Below, piece by piece: positions 38,701 to 43,648 of a DNA stretch of 64,000 bases. The position numbers and the translations under genes were made by a program. Source of the stretch: Procambarus clarkii (Eukaryota > Arthropoda > Malacostraca > Decapoda > Cambaridae); the NCBI RefSeq assembly GCF_040958095.1, contig NC_091156.1, forward strand, positions 16,593,189-16,657,188, written 5' to 3'. The notes below the pieces were generated by a model that worked only from the letters and a program-made list of their open reading frames with translations, was not told the origin of the DNA and ran no database searches. Numbering within the stretch: the stretch's first letter is position 1; each line of letters opens with the position of its first letter.

Positions 38701-41615
38701 GAGCCCATAAATGAGTTTGGTTACTCGCAATAACCTTCTTACTGTGATAATTGGGTCAAAGTGTTGTGTAAACAATCCAAGACTCATGTACTATCCCAGG
38801 ACGAGACTCTCCTTGCCCTGGTTCTATTGGCATTTTTTCGAGGCTGCAGTCTAGATTATAGCCAGCAGTACTATTAATCTGTTTTGGTTCCCTGACTTTC
38901 TGGGTGCTTCTCTGGTGGTGGCAGACATGTATAGATTCATAACAATTTTATTGAAAGTGCCACCGCTCCTTGCACTTCTTTTGAGAGTACCAGGTTCTGG
39001 CTCATAATCCCCGGTAGGCCTAAAAGAACTCTGCTACTGATGGCACCAGAAGTTTGCACACTATCAGAGCTAGTAGCTTTAGGAAGCCACAAGCGGCTCC
39101 CCCCAAAAAAATTACACATTTGAAATTTTTTGATGAGCAAACAACACACAAAAAAATGAAGGAACAATAATGCTTTGGTCCATCCTGGACCATAATGATA
39201 AAAAAATGGACCATAATGGACAAACAGGGACACAGTAAAATAAAATAAGCAGATGAAAGAAAAGACATGGACCACAATGGTCCAGAACAGACAAACTTCA
39301 CCGTTCCTTCATTTTCTGATATGTGGCTTAGTCATCATATCTTCAGCCACAATAGTGTGTGATAATCAGCCACATTGTCTGCATTTTAATTTGTTTATAC
39401 TAAAATGCAGATACTCCTGCAGTTTACCTGGTTATTCCTGCCATTTACCCTCTTATTTCTGCAGTTTACCGAGGTACTCCCACAGTTTACTCTAAAACAA
39501 TGAACACAATTTCATTGGGATTACCAAAATTAGAATAACCAAGCTCTTACAGTAACATTTTTAATACTTTATCATTTAATATCTATAACCATTTATTATA
39601 TTACTTACCTCTTCTTTTTTTTTTGCTAATCTCCCCATGAAAATGGGAGATGGGGTATGATGATGCATGTATGTTCTGCACAACAGTTCAGTTAATCAAG
39701 CATTCCAATGAATCCAGTACTTGCTGTATATCAATATGAGTTGTAATCAACTATGAAATATCCTATACAAAAAAAAAAAAATTTATTATGAGCAAATTCA
39801 TTACCTTTGTCAAGTGAGTTCTCATTTCAGGCGCAAGTCTATATCCTCGATAATTTGGAGGACCCTCAATATCCAGAGCCCAGTCAAGCTCATTGACCTC
39901 ACGGCCCATACCAATATAATTCCGATTCACTAGAAAAGAAGCAAAAATGATTATAGTGTATAAACTGCATGCATTATATAAATTTAATCTTCAGAAATTT
40001 GAATATTGAGCTAATTACCAACACCCAGAAAGAGGTACAAATCTAGGAAAAACAAGCACACAATAATTGTTCCATTATTCAAGACAATACAGTACAATAT
40101 TGCAAAAAATGACAGATATTAGATGAACTTACTACTCAAGAGATTTAGCATGGACGGTTGAAGGGCAGCAGAGATAAGGTCTTGGGAAAACAATCCCATC
40201 GTTGCTAGGTACACTACACATGACACAAAACACTTTGGATAGTGGTTAATTTCAAACACTCTCTCTGGACGCCTCAATTCCTCCGCAATCAGGCCAAAAA
40301 TGTCAGGCTGGCTAGGGGGCACACAGTTATACAACATCAGTACAAAAGTTATTCTCTCTATATCTTTTAATCTTAGTACCTTTATATCACTTGCAAATTT
40401 AACAGCAATAGTGTCAATGACTTGAGGATGAAAGACAAGAAGATCACTTCCCAGTAGTGCAACTTGAAGGAGACACATGTTGTTGAGTCTATCAAGATGT
40501 GGCTGAAGGAAATCCAGTAGACTGTGCAGCAACTGCCACTGTGTAACAGGAATACTCTTTCGTAATAATTTCAAAATGGCACACAGAGATGCATCAGATA
40601 CAAATTCTAAATTTTCCTTAGTTTTCTTTACAATGGCTTTTAAGAGTTCCTCACTTTGAAGAAAAGTCTGAGTTTTAAAGAAGCCCATTGCAATCACGCC
40701 AAGCTCCTCTACTGAAATTTGTTCCAGCACTTCATTAAGGCGTTTTTCTATTTCTCGCTTAATTATAAATGGTTCCAATTTTCTACTCAAGTTAGCATAA
40801 AATAGATACTGCACCAACTGGGCAGGGGCCATTGAAGTCACTCTTTTTCCCAAAACTTTAGTCATTTTCACATTGTACATAGATATTCTGGAGAGCCGCA
40901 ATGTAAACCAATGGTCAGCCACCAGAAACATCAGTCCCATGTCCCACTGTCGCATACGTTCGGTGCAAGCCTTGTCCAAGGCATTCCACAATGCCACAAA
41001 ATTTGGGGTAGTCGTTGCACTGGTTGGAGGCCAGAGGGACAAAGCAGACAGTACCATTAGCAGCTGGTTGTCACTTATGTGTGTCAATTTGCTACTAAGT
41101 GTAGCACAAAGTCCCGAGTGTTTCGAGTCCTCCAAGTCCATAGGATGGTGACGACAGAGCTGGGACATGGCAATAAATCCATTTGCTACTTCCTCAGCAC
41201 TGCATCTTGCCCATTCTGAGTCTGAGAGTTGAACTGCATGCTGATAGAATGAGTGATTTAATATATTGTCCCCTGCTACTGTAGTAGCATGGTAAGCAGG
41301 TAATGAGCGCAAAATAGCATGTGCATGCTCATTTTCAGAGTCACAAAATTCTTTAACATAAAATACTGTTCCCGAATGCAGAGATCTAGCAATAACTTTG
41401 TTGAATGATCCCCTTGCAGCGTGAGTGACCCGTTGTGTCGTTGAGAAACGATCATGGCCAGGAACATGGCTCTGTTGGTGCCCCTGGCTAAGGTGACTGC
41501 TGTTAAAATTCTGTACATTATAAGCCTTTACACTTTGCTGGATGATCTCTGTCCTGTTATTGATCAAGCCTCTCCCAAGGGCTTGTACCGTTGGCCATAG
41601 CCTCTGTGCACACAT
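2583..41615 (-). CDS. FASTK/RAP-domain mitochondrial protein (FASTKD-like), five coding exons
   Basis: Join, minus strand: 41615-40133, 39929-39805, 25031-24881, 24726-24497, 2744-2583. Every border is GT..AG and the phases 1, 0, 1, 0 are consistent, giving 716 residues, within the usual 630-850 of FASTKD proteins. The N-terminus is rich in R, N, Q and S with few acidic residues, as in a mitochondrial presequence. About residues 400-495 look like FAST_1, 500-600 like FAST_2 (motif NELDWALDIEGPPNYRGY), and 620-690 like RAP (LGYHVSV then VPHMEY across the last junction). The family binds and helps process mitochondrial RNAs; that role here is inferred. Introns are 203, 14,773, 154 and 21,752 bp. 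The large ones are filled with transposons. Which FASTKD paralogue this is cannot be told by eye. Confidence 0.85.
2855..2965 (+). repeat. SINE-B fragment
   Basis: The segment with CACCTAGTAGTAAACAGGTA resembles the body of the tRNA-derived element at 45335-45570 (AGCAGTAAATAGGTACCCGA). Only the body is present, without the promoter boxes. It lies in the last FASTKD intron. Confidence 0.45.
3126..4460. other. GC-rich unassigned DNA with poly-C runs and a hairpin
   Basis: Poly-C at about 3237-3252 and poly-G near 4040. There is a perfect 11-bp hairpin: CACCATGAGGC at 3702-3712 pairs with GCCTCATGGTG at 3722-3732. Short open frames on both strands are low-complexity (P, G, R-rich) and match no family I recognise. 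It could be a decayed non-coding mobile element. Confidence 0.4.
4541..4579. repeat. 39-base hairpin
   Basis: ATCCAGCCTG at 4541-4550 pairs perfectly with CAGGCTGGAT at 4570-4579. Inside, CGATT at 4552-4556 pairs with AATCG at 4563-4567. Role unknown. Confidence 0.75.
4860..6130. repeat. diverged TAATTA-rich long-period repeat, no gene
   Basis: The motifs TTAATTA, TAATTAG and CTAATTA recur dozens of times. Longer blocks recur with decay. The block near 5340-5410 (GAGATACGTCTCGG, then paired AATTAATTG motifs) matches the block near 5735-5800 (GAGACGTATTTCTGG). GAATTCACAGT recurs near 4925 and 5693. GTGTTGAGG recurs near 4888 and 5218. This looks like an old tandem array with a period of several hundred bases. 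Confidence 0.5.
6270..7520. other. unassigned intronic DNA with a diverged duplication
   Basis: Blocks near 6430-6580 and 6608-6740 share a decayed order of words: GTTCAGTTAGTTCA, a GCAGCCT/GAGCCTG word, a TTGCTATGTAGCTG-type word and a TAACTTAGTCT/TAGTTAGTCTC word. This suggests an old tandem duplication of about 175 bp. No coding frame was recognised. Confidence 0.35.
7524..10690 (-). mobile_element. DIRS-type retrotransposon, copy a (3' part, decayed)
   Basis: Read on the minus strand, the order is RT remnant (about 10410-9790), RNase H and connection region (about 9850-9000), tyrosine recombinase N-terminal part (about 8900-8600), then a terminal structure (8110-7524). A 29-bp segment at 7524-7552 is the inverted copy of 8041-8069 (27 of 29 match). 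The same terminal segment recurs at 23.8-24.1, 33.1-33.5, 36.6-36.9 and 43.2-43.6 kb. RT plus RNase H plus tyrosine recombinase without protease or integrase, with inverted ends, defines the DIRS class. It lies in a FASTKD intron in sense orientation. Confidence 0.75.
8600..10411 (-). pseudogene. DIRS pol remnant: RT, RNase H, tyrosine recombinase (copy a)
   Basis: The reading is broken by frameshifts. RT is recognisable by alignment to copy d (SPGVWFFPDRRVWFPGDLE; PPEVLLQLWSRLRLFMRG). RNase H shows VFTDGSSLGWGFVTSA, which keeps the first catalytic Asp that copy d has lost. The tyrosine recombinase core-binding part is LTVASFCAVLAEPLRLAFG, followed by FRTLSRVLFHLRPAHASP. The catalytic R-H-R-Y part is not seen here. 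Long GC-rich open frames on the opposite strand are shadows. Confidence 0.7.
10701..11316 (+). repeat. 5' LTR
   Basis: 616 bp, beginning TGTAATCC and ending ATGACA, so it has TG..CA ends. It is about 95% identical by eye to the 3' LTR. It carries two extra short pieces: a duplicated CTTCTAGGGATAAG near 10905-10935, and about 11 bases near 10785. Confidence 0.85.
11326..11336 (+). promoter_or_regulatory. primer-binding-site-like sequence
   Basis: TGGTGGCAGCG, starting with the TGG expected to pair with a tRNA 3' CCA end, ten bases past the 5' LTR. The tRNA was not identified. Confidence 0.5.
11337..14296. other. LTR-element interior, no coding domain recognised
   Basis: About 3 kb without a recognisable polyprotein. 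It includes the hairpin array at 12062-12853 and an AT-rich second half. The open frames at 12.4-12.75 kb come from the 30-bp repeat. Confidence 0.6.
12062..12853 (+). repeat. array of short hairpins, partly a 30-bp tandem repeat
   Basis: Repeated stem-loops whose stems pair while sequences vary. GGGACAC/GTGTCCC at 12062-12082. GGCGT/ACGCC at 12158-12171. TTGGC/GCCAA at 12298-12315. GCGTTAC/GTAACGC at 12331-12352. GCGTT/AACGC at 12373-12392. Tandem 30-bp units run from about 12477, each with TGGCGT/ACGCC (first at 12495-12511); later units are imperfect. Then GGCGT/ACGCC at 12766-12779, TGGCGC/GCGCCA at 12812-12827 and TGCGT/ACGCA at 12840-12853. Confidence 0.8.
14297..14305 (+). promoter_or_regulatory. 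polypurine tract
   Basis: AAGGAGGGG directly before the 3' LTR, the expected plus-strand primer of an LTR retrotransposon. Confidence 0.65.
14306..14894 (+). repeat. 3' LTR
   Basis: Matches the 5' LTR from TAATCC to ATGACA. The expected first two bases TG read GG here, overlapping the purine tract. It lacks the two short extra pieces of the 5' LTR. Confidence 0.83.
14895..15282. other. unassigned DNA between LTR element and microsatellite
   Basis: No gene seen. It includes a GC-rich stretch (about 15090-15260) whose composition resembles the DIRS gag regions. I could not align it to them. Confidence 0.35.
15283..15435. repeat. CA/TA microsatellite
   Basis: Irregular (CA)n mixed with TACA and TATACA units. 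Confidence 0.9.
15462..18059 (+). mobile_element. LINE-A copy 1 (CR1-like), 5'-truncated
   Basis: Homology to LINE-A copy 2 (55572-58679) begins at about 15462, inside the endonuclease domain. It continues nearly unchanged to the 3' tail, where ACACTTAGGTAATT-type words repeat. A short terminal microsatellite instead of poly(A) is a CR1-clade habit. The element is antisense within a FASTKD intron. A 26-bp minisatellite starts about 16 bases after the tail. Confidence 0.9.
15467..18004 (+). CDS. LINE-A ORF2: endonuclease (partial) and reverse transcriptase
   Basis: An open frame of 845 codons, with no internal stop. Residues 44-56 hold LLIVGDFNLKSID, the endonuclease metal-site strand. The SDH motif lies near 124. 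The RT begins near 353 (NKAAGPDGVSPW), with NYRPVSLTSV, QYGFRSGRSC, YLDLKKAFDRVPH, TSGVPQGSVLAP and the catalytic FADDA near 575. The C-terminus has KLEKVQRHATKWLPEL, then ending WEDGTPRA. The start codon is simply the first ATG after the truncation, since copy 2 has about 126 more endonuclease residues upstream. Truncation removes promoter and ORF1, so this copy is unlikely to move alone, although its RT looks intact. Confidence 0.9.
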   Translation: MMINAYSPPPSSTWSKEELDSKREGLITIMREIIARADNDRSRLLIVGDFNLKSIDWEAYEAKTEDFWTCKFVDLILETFLYQHVKQATRMREGDVPSMLDLIFTRKEEEIFDIQYLPPLGKSDHVFLGIKYAMRYKLEENKEVEAVEKPDFRRGHYGDLRNFFSEYNWTDLMLGKEVNEMYVKFCEIYDKGTKKFIPKQRCRTRKQDWFNRNCERARDRKTQKWNQYRKRPNPQTYQRYKDARNNYTAVRREAERNFEKGIADKCKTEPGLFYKFINNKLQVKDNIQRLKMGNRFTEDEKEMCETLNEKFQSVFVQNEIFREPDTIRIPENNIEHIEVSRDEVEKMLKELGKNKAAGPDGVSPWVLRECASELSIPLHLIFQASLCTGIVADGWKQANIVPIYKSGSREDPLNYRPVSLTSVIVKVLEKLIKTKWVEHLERNDIISDRQYGFRSGRSCVSNLLSFYDRATEILQERDGWVDCIYLDLKKAFDRVPHKRLFWKLENIGGVTGKLLSWMKNFLTDRKMRAVIRGNVSEWRNVTSGVPQGSVLAPVMFIVYINDLPVGIQNYMNMFADDAKIIGRIRNLDDCHALQEDLDKISIWSNTWQMEFNVNKCHVMECGIGEHRPHTTYILCEKSLKNSDKERDLGVVLDRKLSPEDHIKNIVQGAYAMLSNFRIAFKYMDGDILKKLFMTFVRPKLEYAAVVWCPYLKKHINKLEKVQRHATKWLPELKGKSYEERLEALNMPKLEDRRKRGDMITTYKIVTGIDKIDREDFLRPGTSRTRGHRFKLAKHRCRRNIRKFTFANRMVDGWNKLSEKVVEAKTVSSFKALYDKECWEDGTPRA
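18075..19230. repeat. 26-bp minisatellite
   Basis: About 44 copies of GTGGGCAGAGTGCACCACGC plus CGACCA. Variants are GAGAGCACC for GAGTGCACC, AGCCA for GACCA, and two 24-bp units lacking a TG (near 18900 and 18950). All six frames are open for long stretches because the unit contains few stops. I do not regard these as genes. Confidence 0.97.
19231..19775. other. A/C-rich unassigned DNA
   Basis: Strongly A- and C-rich on the plus strand, ending in A-runs near 19758-19780. The composition resembles the DIRS-derived segments, but no domain could be recognised on either strand. Confidence 0.35.
19776..22287 (+). pseudogene. LINE-D reverse transcriptase pseudogene
   Basis: Recognisable parts in order: basic linker RKARKRSNVERECRRHYKRR, NPKYFFSYAKSKAKTTASIG, HSAPGPDSW, NYRPVALTSHIIKVFER, QHGFRAGRSCLSQLLEHYDK, YTDFAKAFDKCDHGV, FADDTK at about 21090, then the C-terminal region ending PRAGLGE at 22287. 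Breaks: a stop at about 20120, a frameshift near 20505, SSVPQD in place of the usual SGVPQG near 21000, and a frameshift near 21035. The open stretch 21397-22287 begins inside the 266-bp duplication. Confidence 0.83.
21201..21732 (+). repeat. 266-bp perfect-looking tandem duplication inside LINE-D
   Basis: 21201-21466 is repeated as 21467-21732 with about one difference (TTGTACTC against TTGTTCTC). It is absent from the other LINE-D copy. It duplicates the RT segment after the FADD box. Confidence 0.92.
22319..24105 (-). mobile_element. DIRS-type retrotransposon, copy b (5' end and gag part)
   Basis: On the minus strand the element starts at about 24105 with the inverted terminal segment (TTTCTGTGGGGAGCCCC, then GGCTCCCTGGAGCTTATC). 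It continues through a leader with the CCCTCCCCGCCCC block near 23720-23750 and reaches a gag-like region (about 23170-22320). It then stops at the LINE-D tail. The gag-like frame includes HAACWV near 23020, also found in copy d. Confidence 0.65.
22329..23170 (-). pseudogene. DIRS gag-like remnant (copy b)
   Basis: The decayed frame shows DSHHFYLRHAACWVTDT near 23060-23010, parallel to DPHCFCLCHAACWVGDT in copy d. It then shows ARLGCCNMLGWFPTWMPRG, parallel to RARLVAHPDAPRLPHF. Frameshifts prevent one reading. Assignment as gag rests on position before pol in copy d. Confidence 0.5.
24106..24261 (-). mobile_element. piggyBac-type terminal fragment
   Basis: Read on the minus strand: TTAA, then CCCTTAAACTGCGCATGG, two near-palindromes, GCACGATTCAAATGGCCCG, and GTAAACAGACGCCATTTT. 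The same order is found in the left end of the intact piggyBac at 48846. The TTAA is at 24262-24265. Only the terminal 155 bases remain. Confidence 0.65.
24266..24347 (+). mobile_element. LINE-A 3' tail, severely 5'-truncated copy
   Basis: GTGCTAGGAAGACGGGACAC and CATCCTGTAACTACACT match the last codons and tail of the two large LINE-A copies, ending in a GGTAATTACACAC microsatellite. About 80 bases remain, starting right after the TTAA of the piggyBac fragment. Confidence 0.8.
24497..24726 (-). CDS. FASTKD-like gene, coding exon 4 (first part of RAP domain)
   Basis: Codes residues 587-663. The acceptor TTGGCAG ends at 24727 and the donor GTAAGT begins at 24496. It contains DLVFCTTNNGDPVSLPEEY and then the RAP start, with HMKKRQLLRLGYHVSV at the end. 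Without splicing at 24496 the frame reads into intron and loses the second half of RAP. Confidence 0.87.
24881..25031 (-). CDS. FASTKD-like gene, coding exon 3
   Basis: Codes residues 537-586 plus one base. The acceptor is TTCTTTTCAG ending at 25032 and the donor GTTAAC starts at 24880. It contains the FAST_2-like stretch LLLEVKDKLAAMMGG followed by ATHVLPHF. It lies 14.8 kb from exon 2 in a short repeat-free stretch shared with exon 4. Confidence 0.82.
25090..26410 (-). mobile_element. DIRS-type retrotransposon, copy c (3' part)
   Basis: On the minus strand the frame near 26330-26240 reads FLKALFLLALASGCEVGKFH, the start of the tyrosine recombinase catalytic domain (usual form ALASGxRxSEL-H; here C replaces R and GK replaces SE). 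The inverted terminal structure follows: ATTCAATGCTGGCTTTCTGG at about 25614-25633, and a partner near 25094-25140. It is heavily decayed and lies just upstream of FASTKD exon 3. Confidence 0.6.
26422..26830 (+). mobile_element. piggyBac-type fragment, 5' end
   Basis: TTAA at 26418-26421, then CCATTCACTGCGCC, a GCCATCTTGAAAAAACTCCC block, and an ATG at 26632. The decayed N-terminus reads MAGACTSDSQSPVGRGVERS, then DDEIQTL and a stop. It aligns with the element at 36878 (MGGTRTSGSQTSVQCGVERL). No right end was found. Confidence 0.65.
26831..27975. other. unassigned intronic DNA
   Basis: A poly-C run at about 26910. A stretch at 27200-27388 reads MDRRLANVIEACPTLLYQQR and then RWKMYGLQNAPQLPDYARPF. 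It looks protein-like, but I do not recognise it, and it stops after about 60 residues. A remnant of an unknown mobile-element protein is possible. Confidence 0.3.
27976..28735 (+). repeat. possible solo or orphan LTR
   Basis: A purine-rich GGGGAAAGAGGGA precedes TGTGACAG at 27990, the layout of a polypurine tract followed by an LTR. About 740 bp follow, with AATAAA-like words near 28670. No second copy is in the window, so the right border is a guess. Confidence 0.3.
28723..30560 (-). pseudogene. DIRS RT and RNase H (copy d), catalytic residues lost
   Basis: RT fingers/palm: GCRFRCLPFGLNLAPCLFTP, then VLAYLDNWLVW near 30090-30060, where the canonical second Asp of the YxDD box is Asn. The stretch FGFFVNWRKSHLVPSQVRPW follows. 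RNase H: NVFTVASSLGWGFVTSA has Val at the first catalytic Asp. Downstream is QEFTAVWFALRRIRV with the Glu, and FYSDCSLVVHWLNQG with the next Asp. A stop at about 29550 splits the frame. The copy is inactive. Confidence 0.72.
28740..33550 (-). mobile_element. DIRS-type retrotransposon, copy d (5' end, gag, RT, RNase H)
   Basis: The most complete DIRS copy. On the minus strand: terminal segment 33550-33250, leader with the CCCCTCCTGGGGAGAGG block near 33175, gag-like frame about 32440-30990, RT about 30560-29550, RNase H about 29620-29000. It is truncated before the tyrosine recombinase, and the left edge meets the LTR-like DNA at about 28740. It is in sense orientation in the 14.8-kb FASTKD intron. 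Confidence 0.78.
30993..32437 (-). pseudogene. DIRS gag-like ORF1 (copy d)
   Basis: Starts MCEFEGCSVPLSQSDPHCFC, a Cys/His cluster (C..C..H-C-x-C..H..C, then C-x2-CC), so possibly zinc-binding. A frameshifted P/A/E-rich linker follows (about 32160-31560). Then comes a conserved core with DLEHLNECLFAPALSRDVDM and a helical C-terminal region. Gag identity is inferred from position upstream of RT and from similarity to copy b. Confidence 0.55.
33551..33804. other. AT-rich DNA, no gene seen
   Basis: AT-rich sequence between the DIRS end and the repeat starting at 33805. Nothing recognised. Confidence 0.4.
33805..34380. repeat. three diverged tandem units of about 180 bp
   Basis: The words TATTACACTA, ATTATATAT, TTTGTTCACCATA and AAGCTGG-TATGGTG recur in order, starting at about 33811, 33998 and 34174 (spacing 187 and 176). 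Units differ by many substitutions, so the array is old. Confidence 0.75.
34263..35366 (+). pseudogene. LINE-D RT C-terminal part, in frame with flanking repeat
   Basis: The open frame has 367 codons. The first 41 residues or so come from the neighbouring 180-bp repeat and have no homology. From residue 42 (ISDIDKNTSHSFVSSFADDT) it is LINE-D RT from the catalytic FADD box through the thumb and C-terminal region (QRTYTARIDAIKHLNYWDRL), ending PRAGLGE. It lacks the fingers and half of the palm, so it cannot work as a polymerase. The fusion start is most simply chance. Confidence 0.75.
34385..35412 (+). mobile_element. LINE-D copy 2, 5'-truncated
   Basis: Starts at the RT palm (ATATCAGATATAGACAAAAA) and runs to the same 3' tail as copy 1 (CATCAACCAGGTATCAACCA). 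It lacks the 266-bp duplication and has no stop until the natural end, so it is better preserved than copy 1 over the shared part. Confidence 0.88.
35552..35599. repeat. two adjacent perfect hairpins
   Basis: GCTCATGCT (35552-35560) pairs with AGCATGAGC (35564-35572). Two bases later CATATATGTACT (35574-35585) pairs with AGTACATATATG (35588-35599), a 12-bp stem with a 2-base loop. Confidence 0.85.
35600..36868 (+). mobile_element. DIRS terminal fragment, interrupted by a TTAA-bounded element
   Basis: 35600-35690 holds the GC-rich leader block (CCCTCCCGGAGAGGGG, then GCTCGTTTGCTCGTTTC). 36582-36868 holds the terminal part (GTTCTATCCACTTGTTCGGC to GCTCTGGGGAGCCGAAGG). In the uninterrupted copy at 43250-43648 the two parts are adjacent. 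Confidence 0.72.
35697..36579. mobile_element. TTAA-bounded inverted-repeat element, non-autonomous
   Basis: The left end reads AACACTTTCACGC and the right end is its near inverse, GCGCGAAAGTGTT. A TTAA sits at 35691-35694 and at 36578-36581. Inside are three diverged units with TTATTGCGA and GATACC-type words (near 36030, 36230 and 36415). No transposase frame. The piggyBac-like target preference suggests a MITE mobilised by piggyBac or a relative. Confidence 0.55.
36878..38369 (+). mobile_element. piggyBac-type element, internally deleted
   Basis: Flanked by TTAA at 36874-36877 and 38370-38373, with ends CCACTTAACTGCGCC and GGACTAAGGG. The left part keeps the GCCATTTTGGAAAAATTCCC block and a transposase N-terminus from ATG 37091 (MGGTRTSGSQTSVQCGVERL, then EIQTLLFE). 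The right part aligns with the 3' end of the intact element (a GCAACACC..GCCCGCG block, GATGACGTCA, AAAGTAAGTG). The central DDE domain is missing. Confidence 0.78.
38374..38864. other. no gene seen
   Basis: Intronic DNA. A short GATGATGATGAT run near 38630 is the only notable feature. Confidence 0.4.
38865..39110 (+). mobile_element. old DIRS terminal fragment
   Basis: Decayed copy of the terminal segment: CTTTCTGGGTGCTTCTC, GGTGGCAGAC, ACCAGGTTCTGGCTCATAAT, CCCCGGTAGGCCT and GCGGCTCCCCCCA appear in the right order. Confidence 0.6.
39111..39804. other. intronic DNA, no gene seen
   Basis: AT-rich sequence leading to the donor of FASTKD exon 2. No domain or clear repeat recognised. Confidence 0.4.
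39805..39929 (-). CDS. FASTKD-like gene, coding exon 2
   Basis: Codes residues 495-536. The acceptor is a pyrimidine tract ending in TAG at 39930, and the donor GTAATG begins at 39804. It contains ELDWALDIEGPPNYRGYRL, the conserved L-D-x-x-x-x-I-E..P-x-Y-x-G pattern at the start of FAST_2. It is too short to stand out as a long open frame. Confidence 0.85.
40133..41615 (-). CDS. FASTKD-like gene, coding exon 1
   Basis: Codes residues 1-494 plus one base of codon 495. The ATG at 41615-41613 is the first in frame after a likely splice acceptor at 41673. The start MCAQRLWPTVQALGRG fits a mitochondrial targeting sequence. The middle is a run of leucine-rich helices typical of FASTKD helical repeats. 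The end (PKCFVSCVVYLATMGLFSQD) fits FAST_1. The donor GTAAGT is at 40132-40127. Confidence 0.85.
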
Positions 41616-41672
41616 TTTGCTTGAAGAAAGTCTTAGAATAAAACCAAAACTGCTCTACTGATGTTCACAGTT
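41616..41672 (-). other. 5' UTR part of the FASTKD first coding exon
   Basis: The minus strand shows a long T/C tract ending in CCAG at 41676-41673. I read this as a 3' splice site joining an upstream non-coding exon. The exon then runs 57 bases to the ATG. The upstream exon and promoter were not found. Confidence 0.5.
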
Positions 41673-41676
41673 CTGG

Positions 41677-42130
41677 AAAACAGAAGAAAAAAACAAAGAG
41701 GTAAGAAGCATAAAGATGTCATATAGTATAGTATTACAAGAACAAACAAACTCAATGGTGAAAAAGGTTCACATACTTAACTGAGTGAAGTGAACCAGTC
41801 TTTTTTTTTTTAATGAAAGGCTAATTTCTTTGTTAGTTGCACCATACATACGAAGGATATAAGTTGAGCACTGTAAAATGTGCATGTTAACTCCTGTGCT
41901 ACCCCCTAAACAAAGAAGCACCTTGACAGCCCCCAACCTCCAAGCCTTGCAGAGGAGTTAATGACCTGTGAGCCACTCAGGGTAGTGCACCCCCACAAGA
42001 GGCTGCCCTCTTAGGGACAAACACCCAAACCCACCAGAGGGAACAACAGTGAGCACCTATAGAAGTACAGTACCTGATATGTCTGTTACTGACAATCCTA
42101 CACTCACAGATACCAATCCCCTCCCACAAA
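41677..42130. other. upstream intron or flank of FASTKD-like gene
   Basis: No coding region recognised. On the minus strand this would be the intron before the first coding exon. Confidence 0.35.
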
Positions 42131-42613
42131 ATGTACAACCGAATCCCGATCTTGTTGAAACTCGTCACTCGCATTGAAAATGCACTAGAAAAGATGCTGG
42201 ACCGACTTCCAACTAAATTCTTTACACGAGTAACTCGACCCATCCCCGAGGTTGACCCACAAGACATTCCATCGACATCTACAGACAATGACATCCTCCC
42301 AAACACAACTACCATTGTCGGATACACATCGTTTGAACTGATGATGGAAAAACTCCTAAATAACTCCTTAGTATGCTTTACCAAAGTCACTCCCCAGGCT
42401 GATTTGCCACAAACCCCAACCACCAGCTCCAGGAGTAAGAAATCCTCAGCTGTACAAACTTCCCAACAACCTGGCCCTTTGACTGAAAAATCATATAAAG
42501 CACATTCTCCCACGACACATCCTCCAACCAATCCCAGATATTCAACACGAGTATTACTGGCACGTCAAAGAATACCGATGTACTGTAATCACATCCCAAA
42601 TGTAAAAATCTGA
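42131..42613 (+). pseudogene. 160-codon open frame, possibly a LINE ORF1 fragment
   Basis: Begins MYNRIPILLKLVTRIENALE and becomes S/T/P-rich, ending near RQRIPMYCNHIPNVKI. I do not recognise a domain. A helical start and a low-complexity middle, among LINE copies, make an ORF1 remnant possible. A host exon cannot be excluded but no splice pattern supports it. Confidence 0.3.
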
Positions 42614-43209
42614 AATACAACATAACAACCTTTCTTCAACTAACCTTCCCCAACCAAACTTAACAGACCCTACCCCCAACCAAACCTAACCTAACCAACC
42701 CCAACCTAATCTAACCTAACCGTATACACATTAACGCCATGTTACTTAATGTACTCTAACTCCCTACATTAATCTACCCTAACTTATCTGAATTGTGACT
42801 AATGCCCATACATACATACTGTACTCACAATCTGTTTCTTGACTAATCCCCACTTTTCATAAAACAGCAATATATGGATACCACCCCTTCATCTTTACCA
42901 TCCAAAGTCCATTTCTACTCATATGTTTATTTTTCTCATTATCCTCACACAAACAGAAGACATCAATAACTTCCAACCTCCGCTAAATTCTGAACATTGA
43001 TGTGCCACCGAAAGTGCCACATCTATCAACATCACCACTCGTGCAGTCATCGGGAGGAAAAACTTTCATGCAAACTGCACGTATAGTGAAGAAGACACAA
43101 TGTAGGATTGAGAACAGGAGATGCTTTTTCACCCACAGGGTTATAAACCCATGGAACCCATGGCTTCCCGGCAACCCTCCCTCCCTCCGGTCGGCGTTTT
43201 TCGCGTGTT
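42614..43209. other. unassigned DNA with CCTAA-type degenerate repeats
   Basis: 42640-42720 has scattered CCTAACC and CCAACC words. 43000-43150 reads RIENRRCFFTHRVINPWNPW on the plus strand, which resembles the C-terminal RVxxxWNxLP motif of CR1-like LINEs. It is too short to be sure. Confidence 0.35.
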
Positions 43210-43648
43210 TTGACATCCAGCCTCAGAACTGATGGGTGGATAGCCGGCGTGGGAGGTCTGGGGCTCCCCCTTCCCCCTCCCGGGAAGGGGGGAGCTGCTC
43301 AAACAGCGGCGCGGTGACGTATGACGTCATACTAGTTTCCTTGTTTTCTGTTGAAGAGTTCTATCCACTAGTTCGGCTTTAGGTAGCAATTTTCACCAGA
43401 ATAGGGGTTTGTTTTGGAATGCTTACCTTTCTGGATGCTTGACCCGGTCGATGGCAGACTTAGAATGCTTCCAACCACACGGGGGTTTCTATAGGCCATT
43501 GCTCCCCTTGCCTCTCTGAGGGGGCCAGGTTTTGGCTCGTGGTCCCCGGTAGGCCCTAGAACTCCATACACATGACTGATGCCAAAGTCTGACATTAGCA
43601 TATCAGCCGGTAAAGCTCCGGGGAGTCGACGGGGCTCCCCCCAGAAAG
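43210..43648 (+). mobile_element. DIRS terminal and leader fragment
   Basis: Uninterrupted run: GATGGGTGGATAGCCGGCGT, GC-rich CCTCCCGGGAAGGGGG block, GTTCTATCCACTAGTTCGGC, CTTACCTTTCTGGATGCT, GGTCCCCGGTAGGC, GCTCCGGGGAGTCG. It is a useful reference for the interrupted copy at 35600-36868. Confidence 0.75.

Noticed and set aside
42640..42720. Interstitial telomere (CCTAA/TTAGG) array
   Set aside because: Only a few scattered CCTAA units with CCAACC variants and no regular period.
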